A stretch of 64,000 nt of DNA from Nocardioides sp. Root140 (lineage in GTDB: Bacteria > Actinomycetota > Actinomycetes > Propionibacteriales > Nocardioidaceae): positions 63,404 through 127,403 of the forward strand of contig NZ_LMFI01000014.1 in NCBI RefSeq assembly GCF_001426745.1, in the 5' to 3' direction. Positions 7,658 to 15,402 of this stretch are shown one piece after another. Both the position numbers and the translations under genes were made by a program. Position 1 is the first letter of the stretch. The number at the start of each line of letters is the position of its first letter. Below the pieces are notes generated by a model that was not told where the DNA came from, ran no database searches, and worked only from the letters and a program-made list of their open reading frames with translations.

Positions 7658-8905
7658 ATGACGACCAGCTCCTCCTTCGCGGACGAGTTGGTGGCGCGCC
7701 TCCACGACGACCTCACCGATCTCGCCACCATGGCGCTCTCCCCCTTGGACGACGCGCAGATCGCCCAGCTGCTGGAGACCCTGACCGCCTTCGGCGACCG
7801 GCTCACCCACGCCACCTCCCGGGTCATCGTCGAAGCCCACCAGCGAAGCCTGGCCGACAAGACCGGCGCTCGCCACACCGCCAACTGGTGGGCCAAGCGC
7901 GACCTGCTCACCAAGTCTGACGCGATGAAAAGGGTCAACCTGGCCCTCGGCCTCGACAAGCCCGAGCACGAACCCATCGCCACCGCACTGGCCGACGGCG
8001 ACCTGCACACCGATCAGGCCCGCGTCATCCTCGAAAGCCTCCATGACCTTCCCAAGGACCTCGAGTCGGCCCTCTACGACAAGGCCCGCGACATGCTCCT
8101 CGGCTTCGCCCGCCAGTTCGACGCCTCGGACCTCGCCGAACTCGGCAAAGGGATCCTGGAGAAGCTCGACCCCCAACGTTTCGAGGACGACGAGGCCAAG
8201 CGTCTCCAGAAGGAAGAAGACGAGGCCAACGCCAAGGCCCGGATCACCTTCAGCAACGACGGACACGGCCGCATCCACGGCCGCTTCAGCCTCCCCGTCG
8301 TCCAGGGCCAGCTCCTGCGCAACCAGCTCCTCGCCCTGGCCGACCCGCGCCGTCAGCTTCCCGGCGACCCCGACACTGGTGGCGCGTCAATCACCCCCGA
8401 ACGCATGGGGCAGGCGTTCATGGAGCTCATCGAGATGTTCCCCGCCGACAAGCTGCCCACCCACGCCGCCAGCAGCGTCGCGCTGGTCATCACGATCGAC
8501 ATCAACGACCTGCTCAAGAAGCACGGCTACGCCACCCTGGTCAACGGCGGCAAGATCACCGCCGGCGAGTTCCGACGCCTCTCGTGCCGCACCGGTTTCC
8601 TGCCGGCCATGCTCGACGGCCCCAGCGAAGTCCTCGACCTCGGCCGACTCCGCCGCTTCTACTCCGCGGGGCAGTACCGGGCGCTGGTCATTCGCGACAA
8701 GGGCTGCACCGCCCTGGGCTGCGGCATGCCCGCCTCGGTCTGCCATGCCCACCACGACGACCCCTGGTCGCAGGGCGGACCCACCGACCTGGCCAAGGGC
8801 CGGCTCCTGTGTCCGCACCACCACCGGCTGATCCACCACCCCGACTACGACCACTCCGTCGGCGGCGACAACTCGGTCAGGTTCCGACGAATCCAGGCGC
8901 ACTAG
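7658..8905 (+). CDS. DUF222 / 13E12-repeat family HNH endonuclease domain protein
   Basis: This 415-residue protein has an N-terminal DUF222 helical domain (about residues 1-330) and a C-terminal HNH nuclease motif (CHAHHDDPWSQGGPTDL...LLCPHHHR). Cysteines of GCTALGC, CHAHH and LLC could bind a structural zinc. The family is abundant and often multicopy in Nocardioides and Mycobacterium; its role is unsettled, with possible mobile or defence links. The Asn usually found after GGPTDLxN is Lys here (DLAKGRLLC), so activity is doubtful. ATG 7658 was chosen as it fits the conserved N-terminus. It sits next to the TA module but with no operon link. Confidence 0.85.
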   Translation: MTTSSSFADELVARLHDDLTDLATMALSPLDDAQIAQLLETLTAFGDRLTHATSRVIVEAHQRSLADKTGARHTANWWAKRDLLTKSDAMKRVNLALGLDKPEHEPIATALADGDLHTDQARVILESLHDLPKDLESALYDKARDMLLGFARQFDASDLAELGKGILEKLDPQRFEDDEAKRLQKEEDEANAKARITFSNDGHGRIHGRFSLPVVQGQLLRNQLLALADPRRQLPGDPDTGGASITPERMGQAFMELIEMFPADKLPTHAASSVALVITIDINDLLKKHGYATLVNGGKITAGEFRRLSCRTGFLPAMLDGPSEVLDLGRLRRFYSAGQYRALVIRDKGCTALGCGMPASVCHAHHDDPWSQGGPTDLAKGRLLCPHHHRLIHHPDYDHSVGGDNSVRFRRIQAH

Positions 8906-8929
8906 CCGCCCGCCTCCGCCACCAAGAAG

Positions 8930-8959
8930 CCGCGACCGCCACGCCTCCAAGCGTCGCGG
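8930..8959. terminator. Possible hairpin between convergent genes
   Basis: Arms CCGCGAC (8930-8936) and GTCGCGG (8953-8959) flank a 16-nt loop that can pair further. It sits between the convergent HNH and dienelactone hydrolase genes. There is no U-tract, so terminator function is tentative. Confidence 0.35.
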
Positions 8960-8977
8960 TGCACCGGCATGCCTTCC

Positions 8978-9721
8978 TCAGCGGGCGAGCGTTCCGTCCA
9001 GGGCTTTCTTGAGCTCGGCGAAGTGTCGTTCGGCTCCGGCCTCTTGGTACATCGAGGTGTCGGCCATCGTGTAGCCGTGCGCGGCACCGGGATAGACGGC
9101 CGTCTGGTGTCGTACGCCGTGGGCACGCAGGGCCTGGTCGAAGGCGGCGATCTGCTCGGGCGTGTTGGACGCGTCACCGTCGGCGTGCCCGGCGACGACC
9201 CTGGCCGCGATGTCGGGCACGAGGAGATGCGGGCTGTCCGGAGCGTCCGTCACGATGCCGCCGGTGTGGAACATGCCGACCACCGCGACGTCGTCGGGTC
9301 GGTGCGCGGCGGTGACAAGGGCCAGCCGCCCACCGAAGCAGTAGCCGGTGGCAGCGATCGGACCTTCGGCGACACCGGGACGGGAGCGCAGGGTCTCGAT
9401 CCAGACGTCGGCATCGGCGCGGATCAACTCGGGCGTCAACGAACGCACCCGGTCCATCACGCCGGTCGCGAAGAACGCCTCGCGACTGCCCGGCGCCGTC
9501 AGGTCACCGGCCGGGGCGAGGTCGACGGCCAGTCCGTCGCGCCAGAAGACGTGCGGCGCGAGGACGACGTACCCCCAGGAAGCGATGCGGTCCGCCATCC
9601 GTTCGATCTGCGGGCGCAGGCCGATGGCGTCCATGTAGAGAAGCACTCCCGGGCCGTGGTCGCCCGTCGCGTAGGCCTCGGCCGTCTCTCCCTGCATCGC
9701 ACAGGAAATGCGCTCACCCAT
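8978..9721 (-). CDS. Dienelactone hydrolase family protein
   Basis: This 247-residue alpha/beta hydrolase is of the dienelactone hydrolase type. The nucleophile elbow is GYCFGG with Cys about 128, and the acid and base of the triad are Asp in GHADGD (about 181) and His in AAHGY (about 215). These enzymes open lactones or esters such as dienelactone in aromatic catabolism, but many members have unknown substrates. ATG 9721 was chosen because GGTGGAG precedes it at good spacing; GTG at 9730 is the alternative. It overlaps the TetR stop by 8 bp, so regulator and hydrolase are coupled. Confidence 0.85.
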   Translation of the reverse strand: MGERISCAMQGETAEAYATGDHGPGVLLYMDAIGLRPQIERMADRIASWGYVVLAPHVFWRDGLAVDLAPAGDLTAPGSREAFFATGVMDRVRSLTPELIRADADVWIETLRSRPGVAEGPIAATGYCFGGRLALVTAAHRPDDVAVVGMFHTGGIVTDAPDSPHLLVPDIAARVVAGHADGDASNTPEQIAAFDQALRAHGVRHQTAVYPGAAHGYTMADTSMYQEAGAERHFAELKKALDGTLAR

Positions 9722-10331
9722 TCGCTCCACCTCTCGTCGTCACCATTGCCTGCTGCAGGATCGCGCGGGCGTTCGACCGGAGCACGTCGGTCGCCTCGGC
9801 CGGCGCGAGCCCGGCGACGTCGATCAACCAGACCCTCGCCTCGATGCCGACGGCACTGCGAATCGCCACCGCGAGCCGTCGTACGCCGTCCTCACCGAGA
9901 TCGTCGACGAGCACCGACAGCGCCTCGGCGAACCACCCGACCGCACGCCCCTGGCGCAGCGGCAGCTCGGAGGTGTCGGTGGCCGACTCCAGTGAGAGCC
10001 GGAGCATGGTGCGCTGCTGCGTCTCGGTCTCGGCGATCATCTCCGTGAACTCGGCGACGGCCGCGTCGAGACGCTCGACCGGGTCGTTCCCAATGCCGTC
10101 GGGCAGCAGGGAGCTCGCGGCGACCTCGGGGTGCGCCGCCACGAGGAGGTCCCGCTGGGTCGGGAAGTAGCGGTAGGCCGTCGTGCGGGAGATCGAGGCT
10201 TCGTTGGCAGCCTCCTCGATGGTGGGCGCATCGCCCCCGCGGGCGATCAGGTCCCTGGCGGCCCGCACCAGCGCGTCGCGCGTGCGCTGCTTCTGGTTGG
10301 TCCTCCCGGAACCGACGTAGCCCGTTGACAT
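9714..10331 (-). CDS. TetR-family transcriptional regulator
   Basis: This 205-residue protein has an N-terminal TetR HTH: RDALVRAARDLIARGG, then IEEAANEASISRTTAYRYFPTQRDLL at about residues 18-60. A long helical ligand-binding domain follows. It overlaps the hydrolase gene downstream and is divergent from a cupin gene. An 18-bp perfect palindrome lies between TetR and cupin, so it probably represses both directions. The start is ATG 10331, with GTG 10340 as alternative; neither has a clear Shine-Dalgarno. Confidence 0.88.
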   Translation of the reverse strand: MSTGYVGSGRTNQKQRTRDALVRAARDLIARGGDAPTIEEAANEASISRTTAYRYFPTQRDLLVAAHPEVAASSLLPDGIGNDPVERLDAAVAEFTEMIAETETQQRTMLRLSLESATDTSELPLRQGRAVGWFAEALSVLVDDLGEDGVRRLAVAIRSAVGIEARVWLIDVAGLAPAEATDVLRSNARAILQQAMVTTRGGANG

Positions 10332-10357
10332 GACGGACACGGTACCTTAGTTTCGTT

Positions 10358-10375
10358 ATGGGACTCTTGTCCCAT
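10358..10375. promoter_or_regulatory. Candidate TetR operator, perfect 18-bp palindrome
   Basis: ATGGGAC and GTCCCAT flank a 4-bp TCTT spacer in the 63-bp divergent region between the TetR and cupin genes. Size and symmetry are typical of TetR-family operators. Confidence 0.65.
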
Positions 10376-10394
10376 GTAGCCCGAGGGGGCACCC

Positions 10395-10874
10395 ATGAAG
10401 ACCTCCACCTCCACCGTTCGCGCACCGGGCACCGGCGAACGCCGCTGGTTCTGCGGCGGCGGCATGCACACCTGGTTGGCGACCTCCGCCGAGACCGACG
10501 GCAGCTTCCTGCTCTTCGAGGACAGCCTCGACCTGGGCAAGGTCACTCCCCTGCACCGGCACCCTGATGCCGACGAGACGTTCTACGTGCTCGACGGCGA
10601 GATCTCCGTCCACATCGACGGAGAGCTGCACCCGCTGGGAGCCGGCGGGATCGCCGTCGTTCCGCGCGGTGTTCCGCACGCGTTCATGGTCACCTCACCG
10701 CGGGCCAGGATGCTGTGCCTGCAGACCCCGGGAAGTGGGGAGGCGTTCTACCGGCTCGCCAGCGACCCGGTCGTGGAGGGAGCCGACCCGACCGGTCTCG
10801 ACATGGCGCGGGTGGGTGCTGCGGCCGCGCAGACCCACGCGATCGAGATCCTGGGGCCGCCGCCCTTCTCCTGA
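10395..10874 (+). CDS. Cupin-domain protein (quercetinase-like)
   Basis: This 159-residue single-cupin protein shows the metal motif PLHRHPDADETFYVLDGEISV (His about 53 and 55, Glu about 60) and the second motif with PRGVPHAF (His about 94). The all-beta barrel binds a divalent metal. Family members include dioxygenases and non-catalytic sensors, so the reaction cannot be fixed. It is divergent from the TetR/dienelactone hydrolase pair and probably under the same repressor, which suggests a role in processing an aromatic or lactone compound. Confidence 0.8.
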   Translation: MKTSTSTVRAPGTGERRWFCGGGMHTWLATSAETDGSFLLFEDSLDLGKVTPLHRHPDADETFYVLDGEISVHIDGELHPLGAGGIAVVPRGVPHAFMVTSPRARMLCLQTPGSGEAFYRLASDPVVEGADPTGLDMARVGAAAAQTHAIEILGPPPFS

Positions 10875-10884
10875 ACCAGCCTGG

Positions 10885-11727
10885 TCAGGACCTGCGGCCG
10901 CCGAGGCGCTCGACCCATGCGGGGTCGCGGTGGTCGAAGAACGCGGACTCGCCCCGGTCGAGCGTGCTGATCTGCTCCTGCTGCTCGGGGGTGAGCTCGA
11001 AGCCGAAGACGTCGAAGTTCTCGGCCATCCGCTCGCGGCGTACGGACTTGGGGATCACCACGACCTCGCGCTGGATCAGCCAGCGCAGCACGACCTGCGC
11101 GACGGACTTGCCGTGCGCGGCGCCGATCTCGCTCAACAGCGGGTCGGTGAACAGGTTGTGGCGGCCCTCGGCGAACGGGCCCCACGACTCGATCTGCACG
11201 CCGTTGGCCCGCATCAGGTCCTGGTCGGCCCTGCGCTGGAAGAACGGGTGCGTCTCGATCTGGTTGACCGCCGGGGTGATCTCGTTGTGGTTCAGCAGGT
11301 CGAGCAGCCGGTCGGAGTGGAAGTTCGAGACACCGATCGCCCGCGCGGCGCCGTCCTTGTTCAGCTGCTCCATGGCCCGCCACGAACTGTAGTAGTCGCC
11401 GAACGGCTGGTGGATGAGGTAGAGGTCGACGTACTCCAGGCCGAGCTTGGCCCGGGACTCCTCGAAGAGCGCCGTCGCGTTCTCCTCGCCCTGGTCGTTG
11501 ACCCACATCTTGGTGGTGACGAAGAGCTCGTCCCGCGCGATGCCACTGGAGGCGATGGCCCGGCCGACGGCTTCCTCGTTGCCGTACGCCGCTGCGGTGT
11601 CGAGGTGGCGGTAGCCGACCTCGAGGGCGGTGGCGACTGCCTGCTCGGTCTCCTCCGGCGGGATCTGGTAGACGCCGAAGCCGAGGATCGGCATCTCGAC
11701 GCCGTTGTTCAGGGTCACGCTCTGCAT
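10885..11727 (-). CDS. Aldo/keto reductase
   Basis: This 280-residue AKR of the 2,5-diketo-gluconate reductase-like group has an intact catalytic tetrad: D43 and Y48 (HLDTAAAYGNE), K73 (TTKMW) and H106 (LIHQP). The NADPH-binding segment VVVIPKSVRRERMAEN is present near the C-terminus. It reduces carbonyl compounds in the cytosol; the substrate is unknown. ATG 11727 has GAGG upstream. It is convergent with the cupin gene, 10 bp apart. Confidence 0.92.
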   Translation of the reverse strand: MQSVTLNNGVEMPILGFGVYQIPPEETEQAVATALEVGYRHLDTAAAYGNEEAVGRAIASSGIARDELFVTTKMWVNDQGEENATALFEESRAKLGLEYVDLYLIHQPFGDYYSSWRAMEQLNKDGAARAIGVSNFHSDRLLDLLNHNEITPAVNQIETHPFFQRRADQDLMRANGVQIESWGPFAEGRHNLFTDPLLSEIGAAHGKSVAQVVLRWLIQREVVVIPKSVRRERMAENFDVFGFELTPEQQEQISTLDRGESAFFDHRDPAWVERLGGRRS

Positions 11728-11784
11728 GGAATGTCCTCTCGACGAGTCATTCCCGAGCGTAGCCACCGGTGGTCGTCCAGGGCT

Positions 11785-12855
11785 TCAGCAGCGACCGGTG
11801 AACACGTAACAGCGCAGCCGCGGCTCGGCCTTCACCATCGGCGCACCTGCCGTGTTGACGTAGGGCAACAGCGTGCTGGCCAGGTTCGGCAGTGCCACCA
11901 GCATGGGCACGTAGTCGAGCTCGGCGGGGTCGACGTACGGCATGTGGAGCTGGCCGCAGACCACGCGGTCGATGCGCGCCGGATCAGCCGGGCCCCTGTG
12001 GTTGAGCGCGTCCATCACCAGGGCGTACGCCGTCGGGTCGATCGTGCCGACCAGGTTGTGCTCGTAGACGTCGAGCGGGCAGATGTCCTGGACCGGAACG
12101 TTCGTGATCCGGCCTGCGCCGGTGTGCAGGAAGGACGATGACATCGGCGTGACGACCTCGTCCGTGCGGCTGGTGATGTTGGTGTAGCTGATCCCGCGGA
12201 AGGTCTCGGCGCGACTGTTCAGCGCCCGGATGAAGCGGGCTCCGGCCTGCTGCTGCCAGACCGCCGGCGTGCACGTGGTCACCCCGGGGATGCAGGACGG
12301 GATCGACTCGGTGCCGTGGTTCGAGGGCGCCATCCCGATCATGTCGTCGACCATCGCACGGGTGTCGGGCCAGAAGCGGAGTGCCCAGCGGGGGTTCATG
12401 CCCCCTTGGCTGTGCCCGACGATCGAAATCCGTTTACCGGTGCGTCGGAACATCGTGCGGATCGCGTGGACGTGGTACTCCCCCGCCACCTGGATGTCAC
12501 CGAACGTGTGGTGCGGCATGGTCACCGCGCACCAGTAGCGGCCCTGGGCGGTGAACGCCTTCATGTAGTTCCAGGCGTAGTTCTCCCGCGGCGTCACGCT
12601 GGTGGCCGGGCTGAGCAGCACTGGCCGCTTCGTCGACGCAGGCGATCCGTGGCACTCCAGGGACTCACGCAGCCTCGCCGCCGGCACCGAGAGCTTCGGT
12701 CCCGGTCGGTCGAGAGGGGCGTACGACGGCACCGAGGTTGCAGCCTGGACAGGACCGACCGGCGCCAGACCGACCAGACCCAGATCCAGGCCGACGAGAC
12801 CCAGACTGACCAGCGCGGGCATCAGGACGTGCGCGATTCTCTTCACGCGCGTCAC
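11785..12855 (-). CDS. Secreted lipase/esterase of the CalB-like type
   Basis: This protein of about 356 residues has a basic N-terminus, a hydrophobic signal segment rich in LGLVGL and an AQA-type cleavage site (VQAATS). The nucleophile elbow GHSQGGM, the oxyanion region (RPVLLSPATSVTPRENYAWNY) and six cysteines resemble Candida antarctica lipase B-like actinobacterial triacylglycerol lipases. Acid and base would lie in TDEVV and QLHM-type segments. GTG 12855 is favoured because GAAGG precedes it by 9 nt; GTG 12873 is in frame. Likely extracellular and disulphide-stabilised. Confidence 0.8.
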   Translation of the reverse strand: MTRVKRIAHVLMPALVSLGLVGLDLGLVGLAPVGPVQAATSVPSYAPLDRPGPKLSVPAARLRESLECHGSPASTKRPVLLSPATSVTPRENYAWNYMKAFTAQGRYWCAVTMPHHTFGDIQVAGEYHVHAIRTMFRRTGKRISIVGHSQGGMNPRWALRFWPDTRAMVDDMIGMAPSNHGTESIPSCIPGVTTCTPAVWQQQAGARFIRALNSRAETFRGISYTNITSRTDEVVTPMSSSFLHTGAGRITNVPVQDICPLDVYEHNLVGTIDPTAYALVMDALNHRGPADPARIDRVVCGQLHMPYVDPAELDYVPMLVALPNLASTLLPYVNTAGAPMVKAEPRLRCYVFTGRC

Positions 12856-12891
12856 AACGACCAGCCTTCGCACGGGTTACTTCGCGACCCG

Positions 12892-14070
12892 TCAGCGGAA
12901 GGCGGCCTCACCGGTGAGCGAGCGGCCGATGACCAGCTGGTGCACCTCGGAGGTGCCCTCGTAGGTCAGCACCGACTCGAGGTTGTTGGCGTGCCGCATG
13001 ATCGGGTACTCCAGCGTGATGCCGGCGGCACCGAGGATGGTGCGCGACTCACGGGCGATCGCGATCGCCTCGCGGACGTTGTTGAGCTTGCCGAGCGAGA
13101 CCTGCTCGGGGGCGAGCCTGCCCTCGTCCTTGAGCCTGCCCAGGTGCAGGGCGAGCAGCATGCCCTTGCCCAGCTCGAGCGACATGTCGGCGAGCTTGGC
13201 CTGGGTGAGCTGGTAGGCGGCCAGCGGCTTGTCGAAGATGTCGCGCTCCTGCGAGTAGGCGATGGCCGTCTCGAGGCAGTCGCGCGCCGCACCCAGGGCA
13301 CCGAACACGATGCCGTAGCGGGCCTCGTTGAGGCACGACAGCGGACCCTTGAGGCCGACGACCTCGGGCAGCACCGCGTCGGCGGGGAGGCGCACGTTGT
13401 CGAGCACGAGCTCGGAGGTGACCGAGGCGCGCAGCGACATCTTCTTCTTGATCTCCGGCGCGGAGAAGCCGGGGGTGTCCGTCGGTACGACGAACCCGCG
13501 GACGCCCTCGTCGGTCTGCGCCCACACCACGGCGACGTCGGCGACCGAGCCGTTCGTGATCCACATCTTGTTGCCGTTCAGGATCCAGTCGGTGCCGTCC
13601 TGCTTCGCGCGGGTGACCATCCCGGCCGGGTTGGAGCCGAAGCCCGGCTCGGTCAGGCCGAAGCACCCGATCGCCTCGCCGGCGGCCATCCGGGGCAGCC
13701 ATTCCTGCTTCTGCGCCTCGGAGCCGTGCTTCCAGATCGCAAACATCGCGAGGGAGCCCTGCACGGACACCAGCGAGCGCAGGCCGGAGTCGCCGGCCTC
13801 CAGCTCCATGCAGGCCAGGCCGTACGCCGTCGCCGACGTACCGGCGCAGCCGTAGCCCTCGAGGTGCATGCCGAGCACGCCCAGCGAGCCGAGCTCACGC
13901 GCCAGCTCACGGGCGGGGATGGTCGCGGACTCGTACCAGTCGGCCAGCTGCGGCTTGACCTTCTCCTCGACGTACTTGCGGACGGTGTCGCGGATCGCGC
14001 GGTCCTCCTCGCCGATCAGGGCGTCGGTGTCGAAGAGGGCCAGGGGCGTCTTGGGCGTCGGGCTGGACAT
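12892..14070 (-). CDS. gcdH: Acyl-CoA dehydrogenase, glutaryl-CoA dehydrogenase type
   Basis: This 392-residue FAD flavoprotein follows the glutaryl-CoA dehydrogenase pattern: MHLEGYGCAG near residue 70, the SVQGSLAMFAIWKHGSE segment, GCFGLTEPGFGSNPAG, and the catalytic base in TYEGTSEVHQ. GCDH oxidises and decarboxylates glutaryl-CoA to crotonyl-CoA. The upstream neighbour is a class III CoA-transferase of the glutarate type, which would supply the CoA ester, so the pair supports glutarate (lysine-derived) catabolism. A 138-bp gap with its own promoter-like DNA separates them. Specificity remains inferred. Confidence 0.85.
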   Translation of the reverse strand: MSSPTPKTPLALFDTDALIGEEDRAIRDTVRKYVEEKVKPQLADWYESATIPARELARELGSLGVLGMHLEGYGCAGTSATAYGLACMELEAGDSGLRSLVSVQGSLAMFAIWKHGSEAQKQEWLPRMAAGEAIGCFGLTEPGFGSNPAGMVTRAKQDGTDWILNGNKMWITNGSVADVAVVWAQTDEGVRGFVVPTDTPGFSAPEIKKKMSLRASVTSELVLDNVRLPADAVLPEVVGLKGPLSCLNEARYGIVFGALGAARDCLETAIAYSQERDIFDKPLAAYQLTQAKLADMSLELGKGMLLALHLGRLKDEGRLAPEQVSLGKLNNVREAIAIARESRTILGAAGITLEYPIMRHANNLESVLTYEGTSEVHQLVIGRSLTGEAAFR

Positions 14071-14208
14071 GGTGTGGTTCCTAACGTGAGAGGGACGACG
14101 GTGAGGAGGGTCGACTGTGAGTGGCCAGGGGTACGTCGTGGGCTCGTCGCCGCTCTCGCCGTCGTACCTTCGAACGGGTACATACTCCGTCATCGAGGAG
14201 TGCCACGG

Positions 14209-15402
14209 TCATGAAGCACCCCCGATGAGCTTGTCGATCTCGGCGTCGTCGTACCCGATCTCGGACAGGATTTCGCGGCTGTGCTGGCCCAGCGTGGGAG
14301 GAGCGCTGCGCAGGGCCGGGCGCTCGCCGCGGAAGTTGACCGGGAAGCGGATCTGCTCGAGCGGTCCGACGACCGGGTGGTCGACGGTGTCGATCATGCC
14401 GAGCACCTTCGTCTGCTCGGACTCGTAGATCTCGTCGAGGGAACGGATCGGGGTGACCGGCACCCCGACCTTGCCGAGCAGCTCGCACCACTCGTCCACC
14501 GTGCGACCGGCGAGGGCGGCCTCGATCTCGACGTTGAGCGCCTTGCGGTTGGTCACCCGGTCGGCGTTCCGCGCGAAGCGGGGGTCCTCGAGCAGGTCGG
14601 GGCGGTCGATGTTGTGGCACAGCTTCTGCCACATGCTCTCGTTGCCGACCGCGATCACGAAGTAGCCGTCGGAGGCCGGGTAGGCCTGGTAGGGCACGAG
14701 GTTGGGGTGGCCCGAGCCCAGTCGCTTGGGCCGTTCGCCGGTGGCGAAGTAGCCGGTCGACCAGTTGATGTGCAGCGCCAGCTGGGTCTCGAACAGCGAC
14801 GTGGTCACGTACTGCCCACGACCCGTGCGACCCCGCTCGACCAGGGCCGCGAGGAGGCCGATCGTTCCGAACAGCGCGGCGCTGAGGTCGGCCATCGCGA
14901 AGCCGGCCTTGAGCGGCGGGCCGTCGGGCTCACCGGTCAGCGACATCAGTCCGGCCGAGGCCTGGGCGACCATGTCGTAGCCGGGCTCGAGCTTCATCGG
15001 GCCGGTCTCGCCGAAGGCCGAGATGTTCAGCACCACGAGCTTCGGGTACTGCTCGGAGAGGCGCTCGAAGCTGAAGTCGTCGGCCAGCGAGCTGCCGGGA
15101 CGGAAGTTCTCGACCACCACGTCGGCGTCCTCGATGAGCCGGTGCACGGCCGCCTGGCCCTCCGGCGACTTCAGGTCGAGCGTCACCGACCGCTTGTTGC
15201 GGTTCGCGGCCAGGTAGTAGGTGGCGTCGGGGCCGTTGAACGGAGGGCCCCACTTGCGGGTCGGGTCACCACCGTCGGGGTGCTCGACCTTGATCACGTC
15301 GGCGCCCATGTCGGCCAGGGACATCGTCACGTAGGGACCGGCCAGGATCTTGGAGAGGTCGACGACGCGTACGCCGGAGAGCGGTCCGGTGGACTCAGGC
15401 AC
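14209..15402 (-). CDS. CaiB/BaiF class III CoA-transferase
   Basis: This 397-residue protein is a class III CoA-transferase. It opens with LSGVRVVDLSKILAGPYVTMSLADMGADVIKVE, and the catalytic Asp lies in GFAMADLSAALFGTIG near residue 170. These enzymes move CoA between carboxylates. Location beside a glutaryl-CoA dehydrogenase suggests succinyl-CoA:glutarate transfer, as in human SUGCT. GTG 15402 overlaps the preceding stop by 8 bp, so it is cotranslated with the AidB-like gene. The exact acid is not determined. Confidence 0.88.
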   Translation of the reverse strand: MPESTGPLSGVRVVDLSKILAGPYVTMSLADMGADVIKVEHPDGGDPTRKWGPPFNGPDATYYLAANRNKRSVTLDLKSPEGQAAVHRLIEDADVVVENFRPGSSLADDFSFERLSEQYPKLVVLNISAFGETGPMKLEPGYDMVAQASAGLMSLTGEPDGPPLKAGFAMADLSAALFGTIGLLAALVERGRTGRGQYVTTSLFETQLALHINWSTGYFATGERPKRLGSGHPNLVPYQAYPASDGYFVIAVGNESMWQKLCHNIDRPDLLEDPRFARNADRVTNRKALNVEIEAALAGRTVDEWCELLGKVGVPVTPIRSLDEIYESEQTKVLGMIDTVDHPVVGPLEQIRFPVNFRGERPALRSAPPTLGQHSREILSEIGYDDAEIDKLIGGAS

